Source of the DNA: Fremontodendron californicum
Taxonomy: Eukaryota > Streptophyta > Magnoliopsida > Malvales > Malvaceae
DNA length: 64,000 bases
NCBI GenBank assembly: GCA_030761205.1
Contig: JAULJL010000001.1
Span: 41,053,145 to 41,117,144 of the forward strand
Direction of reading: 5' to 3'
Below, piece by piece: positions 60,317 through 64,000 of the stretch. The first letter of the stretch is position 1; every line of letters starts with the position of its first letter. Both the position numbers and the translations under genes were made by a program. The notes beneath the pieces were generated by a model. The model was given only the letters and a program-made list of their open reading frames with translations, was not told the origin of the DNA and searched no databases.

Positions 60317-62349
60317 ATACTTTGATCTAATATCTAAGCCACATAGCAAAAAGGAAACTAGTGTAATCCACCTGTTTGGAGAATCAAAATGAATGTTTCT
60401 CTTTGAAACTTTCATCTCATTCAAGTATATATATCCTTCATTGTTCTTGAATGAAATAATTTGTGTAAAATACTATTAAAATTCAATGAATATTTGACAT
60501 GATCTACACATATGTATCATTTGCTAAGAGCATAGTTATAAAATTTTAATGAATAAAATAAATGACCAGGAATTTGAGGTATCATATATAAAAAGAAAGA
60601 TCGAGCTAACTCTTGTTGTGTAGTTCATGTTCAACCATTATTAAAAGAAATAAAAGGTAGCCCTATAATTATTGGGATTCCCATCTTTGGAAGAAAGAGG
60701 GAGTTGGAAACTTTGGGTTTCAATTTCTTTTATCATTGCTTAGTAGATTATTAATGTTAAGAACAAATTTTGGACATAATCGTTCACTTTCTCTCTTTAA
60801 TCTTCCTTTTTTCTTCCTGTGATGCTAAGTCTTTCCATCTCTCTCTCTCTTTATAGTCCTTTAATTTACTACATACTAATAATTAGATAAAAAAGATAAG
60901 TTTTCACTTTTGTGGCATGCGAGTAGATATGTCATGCCACACCTTGTGGGCCTGTGGATCACATATATATCATGCATGCTCTGACTTGTAATTAGATTTG
61001 ATATGTACTTAGTTGGATAAGTTAGGTTGAATATTTCAATTACCTACTTTCTTCAAAGTCTTTGGTGCTTTGCTCCACTCCAAAATTTTCTCGACCATAA
61101 TTAGAATTTAGAAACTTTATTTTGATGATTTTTGTTATGATTCCCGACTTCATGATACTCCCCCCCTTGTTTAAATCATCCTTGGGAAAAACTAGAGAGT
61201 TTCCTATAAGCTTGGAAGGCTTTCCATCAAGACATTTCTCTTCCCATCATTTGGCCTTTGTCATGGCTTTTGCTTGTAGCTAACGAAAAGGGGTGTCCTT
61301 AAGGTTTTTTTTCCCCTTCATAAGAGGTGTACTTAACTTTTTAGACGAAAATCAGTAATCAATTGTCTAATAGTAAACGAAGATGATGAAGATGATTCAT
61401 TAATGGCATTTGTCTTGCATTATTCAATGATATACTCCATGTTTACTTTGAAAATTTTGTTCAAATTTCACGTGTGGGTGGGGTGGGAGGGTGCATATTT
61501 TGACGTAGTATAGTTGCAAGACAAATAGAAGACCGCTTCAATTGAATGTATAGTTTAATTCAGTTGATTTATATAATATTTTTAGTAGATATTATTTAAT
61601 AATTTTGAATTCAAATTTTATTATTTGTAATTTTTTTTTTTAAGTTATGATGTTTTTTTTATAGGAAAAAAACAGTTTTTTTCCCTTCATTTTTTTTGGC
61701 TAAGTTAGATTTTGTTTTGATATGGGTATTAACAAAAAAATAAATAAATAAAGCTTTGGCCTTTTTTAATATTTTTATATACTAGATGGAGTGGAGCTGG
61801 TTTGGAAATGACTCCAAAAAGGAACTGAAAAGTATAAGAAGACAAGGAAGTAGTCGTCTTGAAATTGTGAGGCAAGGCAAGCAATGCCAAAGGGAGGCTT
61901 GCGGGTGATTAGATTGCGGTTGCACGCGTCCATTGACACAACTCCACATATGTTATTTTCTTTTCTTTGTTTTGTTTTGTTCTGAGATTCTTAGGATTTT
62001 CAGGTTTCCATCATATATGTCTTGTAGTAATTTAGTCCTGTTCTGTTACTGTTCTATCCCTTTAGTTTGTTTCTCTGCCTGTCAAAGTGGTCGTTGAAAT
62101 TTTCTATTATATCTGATTCTCATCTCATTGCTTTGCTCTGCTCCAGCACCAAAAAACATGGTCCTATCTTATTCTCCTTTGACTTTATCCATTAAAAAAA
62201 TTTGTTTTGTTTTCAATATTCAATTTTTAATATGTATTATGTTATTGAGTTCGTTTTTATACGTGAGTTGTAAATTTTTTTAACTTTATAAACGAAGTTA
62301 AAAGATGATTACATATTTTAATTTTAAAAAAAATAATATTGCCCTAACG
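60317..62349. other. gene-poor AT-rich DNA
   Basis: No gene is supported. It contains short CT runs near 60837-60850 and several T-rich stretches, for example 61625-61690. Confidence 0.45.
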
Positions 62350-62360
62350 AGTATGTGTCA

Positions 62361-63617
62361 GTTTAAGTATCCACGTAGTTTTTGTATTATAGTAAAAAAA
62401 ATAATTTAGTCCATATACTGTAAAAGTGAGTAATTTAGTCACTGTATAATTAAAATAGTACAAATAAGTAAAATTGATACCGGTATTAATGAAAAATCGT
62501 TAAAATGCTGATGTGAACTCGTAAAATCAAACAGAATTAATTATTGGATATATTTTGTATATTTTTAAAAACTTTGTTGAAAAATTTACTTGCAACAATT
62601 AAATAGCATGCCCTTAATAGAATATTAGAGAACTTATTCATACTCGGAGGTCCTCTAACTAGCACTAACTCAGTTGGTCTGCTGGCCATCTCAAACTCAC
62701 CTGCCTCTGCAGAAAGACCATTGGCTTGGCCTGCTGTCCACGTTTAACCCTATGGTCTCTTTCAACTGCTTCAATCACGGCTCAGGTGCACTCACTCATG
62801 CCCCCACTAGGGCTCTTGTTGAAAACAAAATTGAAGAAGTTGTTGCCAAGGATTGAACCCTTTGTCCTTAAGGCGAAATTGCCCGTCACTTGGTGCACAC
62901 GGATACAATGCAATTGCCTCCCAGGAATTCAACAACACCACTTTGAAAAGTTGCACACCTTTTCAAAGTCCACGAACTTAAGGAATTTGATTCAATTTTC
63001 TCTCTACAATGACAAATTCTTAAGCTTTAGAATAGAAAGAACAAAGGAAGAAAGGAGTTTTTTTAAAATTGTTGAACCAATTGTTGAATATTTTGTTGAA
63101 TGGTTGAATGAGATTCCCATAATCACAAAGCACCTATTTATATAGGACATTAGGGACCTAAACATTAATCACTCAAATGAATGTACATGATACATGAATG
63201 TACATAATACATGAATGCACATTAATTATGATGAATATACATAGTACATGAATGAACATACATGGTACATAAATGACATAAATTAAGTTAATGAATTGTG
63301 AAATTCATGAACACACCATAAATAATGTATTTGGATCATGCACTATATAAAGAGATCAATTTTACATTCACATGTTTGGTTCCAAACCCAATTCCAACAT
63401 TAATGACTATGAATAAAATATGACTTGAAATATATCAAAATCTGTTAGATTTTACGAATCCACCTCAGCATTTTAACGGTTTTTCATTGAAACCGTTATT
63501 AATTTTACTTATTTGCACCTATTTCAATTGTACATGGACTAAATTACTCACTTTTACATTACAGGAACTAATTTACTCTTTTCATTATAATACAGAGATT
63601 ATGTGGGTACTTAAACC
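62361..63617. mobile_element. Mutator-like (MULE) non-autonomous element with long terminal inverted repeats
   Basis: An 11-bp direct repeat, AGTATGTGTCA, flanks the element at 62350-62360 and 63618-63628. The inverted repeats start GTTTAAGTATCCACGTAG on the left and GGTTTAAGTACCCACATA on the other strand at the right. They extend about 190 bp (about 62361-62566 and 63425-63617) with moderate divergence. Long inverted repeats and a 9-11-bp duplication fit Mutator-like elements. The interior (about 62640-63130) is less AT-rich and holds two overlapping short frames with no transposase similarity that I can see. Confidence 0.82.
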
Positions 63618-63628
63618 AGTATGTGTCA

Positions 63629-64000
63629 TATTATTAATTTTTTTCAGTAAAAATTCTACCGACAATAAATGAGATAATTCCTCGTACCCTATTAGTCTTT
63701 TTTTATGAGTCAGTTCATTTTATTTTTTACTATTATAACAATGCGAAGAAAAGGTTATAAACGAAAGAAAACAAGTCAGAGAACAAGGGAAGTAAACTGC
63801 ATTTGATAGCTTTTTCTTATTTTCTTTAGAATCATGCATTTGGTAACTTTCAGGCAAGGGGCTGACTGGAAAGATAACAAAACTTGGATAGGGCCAAGAA
63901 TGGTTTCTAGATGGGCTCATTTTCTCCAAATTTGAGCCAATAAGAAGACTTCTCGAAATGTCAAGTTCAGGAGGGGAATGGAATGGGCTGGAAAACTTTT
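63629..64000. other. right-edge spacer
   Basis: No gene is visible before the window ends. Confidence 0.4.

Noticed and set aside
62674..63145. Overlapping 60- and 139-codon frames inside the MULE
   Set aside because: They resemble no transposase or known plant protein. They are more likely the non-coding interior of the element, or a captured fragment to be tested by search.

Overview
This is a nuclear segment of a flowering-plant (eudicot) genome. The genes are split by short, AT-rich introns, the noncoding DNA is very AT-rich, plant transposon families are frequent, and every recognisable protein matches a plant family (WLIM1-type LIM protein, QQT1/GPN2, ZCF37-like, NPGR1-like, F-box/kelch, VDAC, ARM-repeat, D14). 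The species cannot be fixed from the sequence. Exon structures were assembled by eye from splice sites, reading frame and family resemblance. For each multi-exon gene the exon lengths sum to a whole number of codons.

Layout. 1-7586 is a minisatellite with a 21-bp unit, arranged in about 1.2-1.4 kb higher-order blocks. It is followed by a second AT-rich array and spacer to 9239. 9245-12581 is a young, internally deleted Ty3/gypsy chromovirus with a perfect 5-bp target duplication. Next come a single-exon gene of unknown function (13432-14538), a WLIM1-type LIM gene (17119-18478, minus), a tRNA-Pro(TGG) gene (20010-20081), a ten-exon QQT1/GPN2 GTPase gene (20715-25116), a ZCF37-like gene (27013-27831), an NPGR1-like TPR gene (30479-33327, minus), an F-box/kelch gene (38260-39444), a mitochondrial VDAC gene (41313-43719, minus), an ARM-repeat gene (48699-50326) and a D14 strigolactone-receptor gene (55485-56380, minus). 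From 56381 to the end I see no gene, only transposon remnants and AT-rich DNA.

The genes do not form a pathway. They are ordinary, independently transcribed nuclear genes for actin bundling, RNA polymerase assembly, pollen calmodulin binding, ubiquitination, mitochondrial transport and hormone perception. The most unusual locus is the QQT1/GPN2 gene. It appears to carry two U12-type (minor spliceosome) introns, one GT-AG and one AT-AC, plus a GC-AG intron, and two separate hAT-like insertions with 8-bp target duplications sit in consecutive introns.

Small non-autonomous DNA transposons are defined here by terminal inverted repeats and target duplications: four hAT-like, one PIF/Harbinger-like, one Mutator-like with long inverted repeats, and two long inverted-repeat elements of unclear class. 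I found no CRISPR array, operon or other prokaryotic system, and no convincing new multi-gene system.
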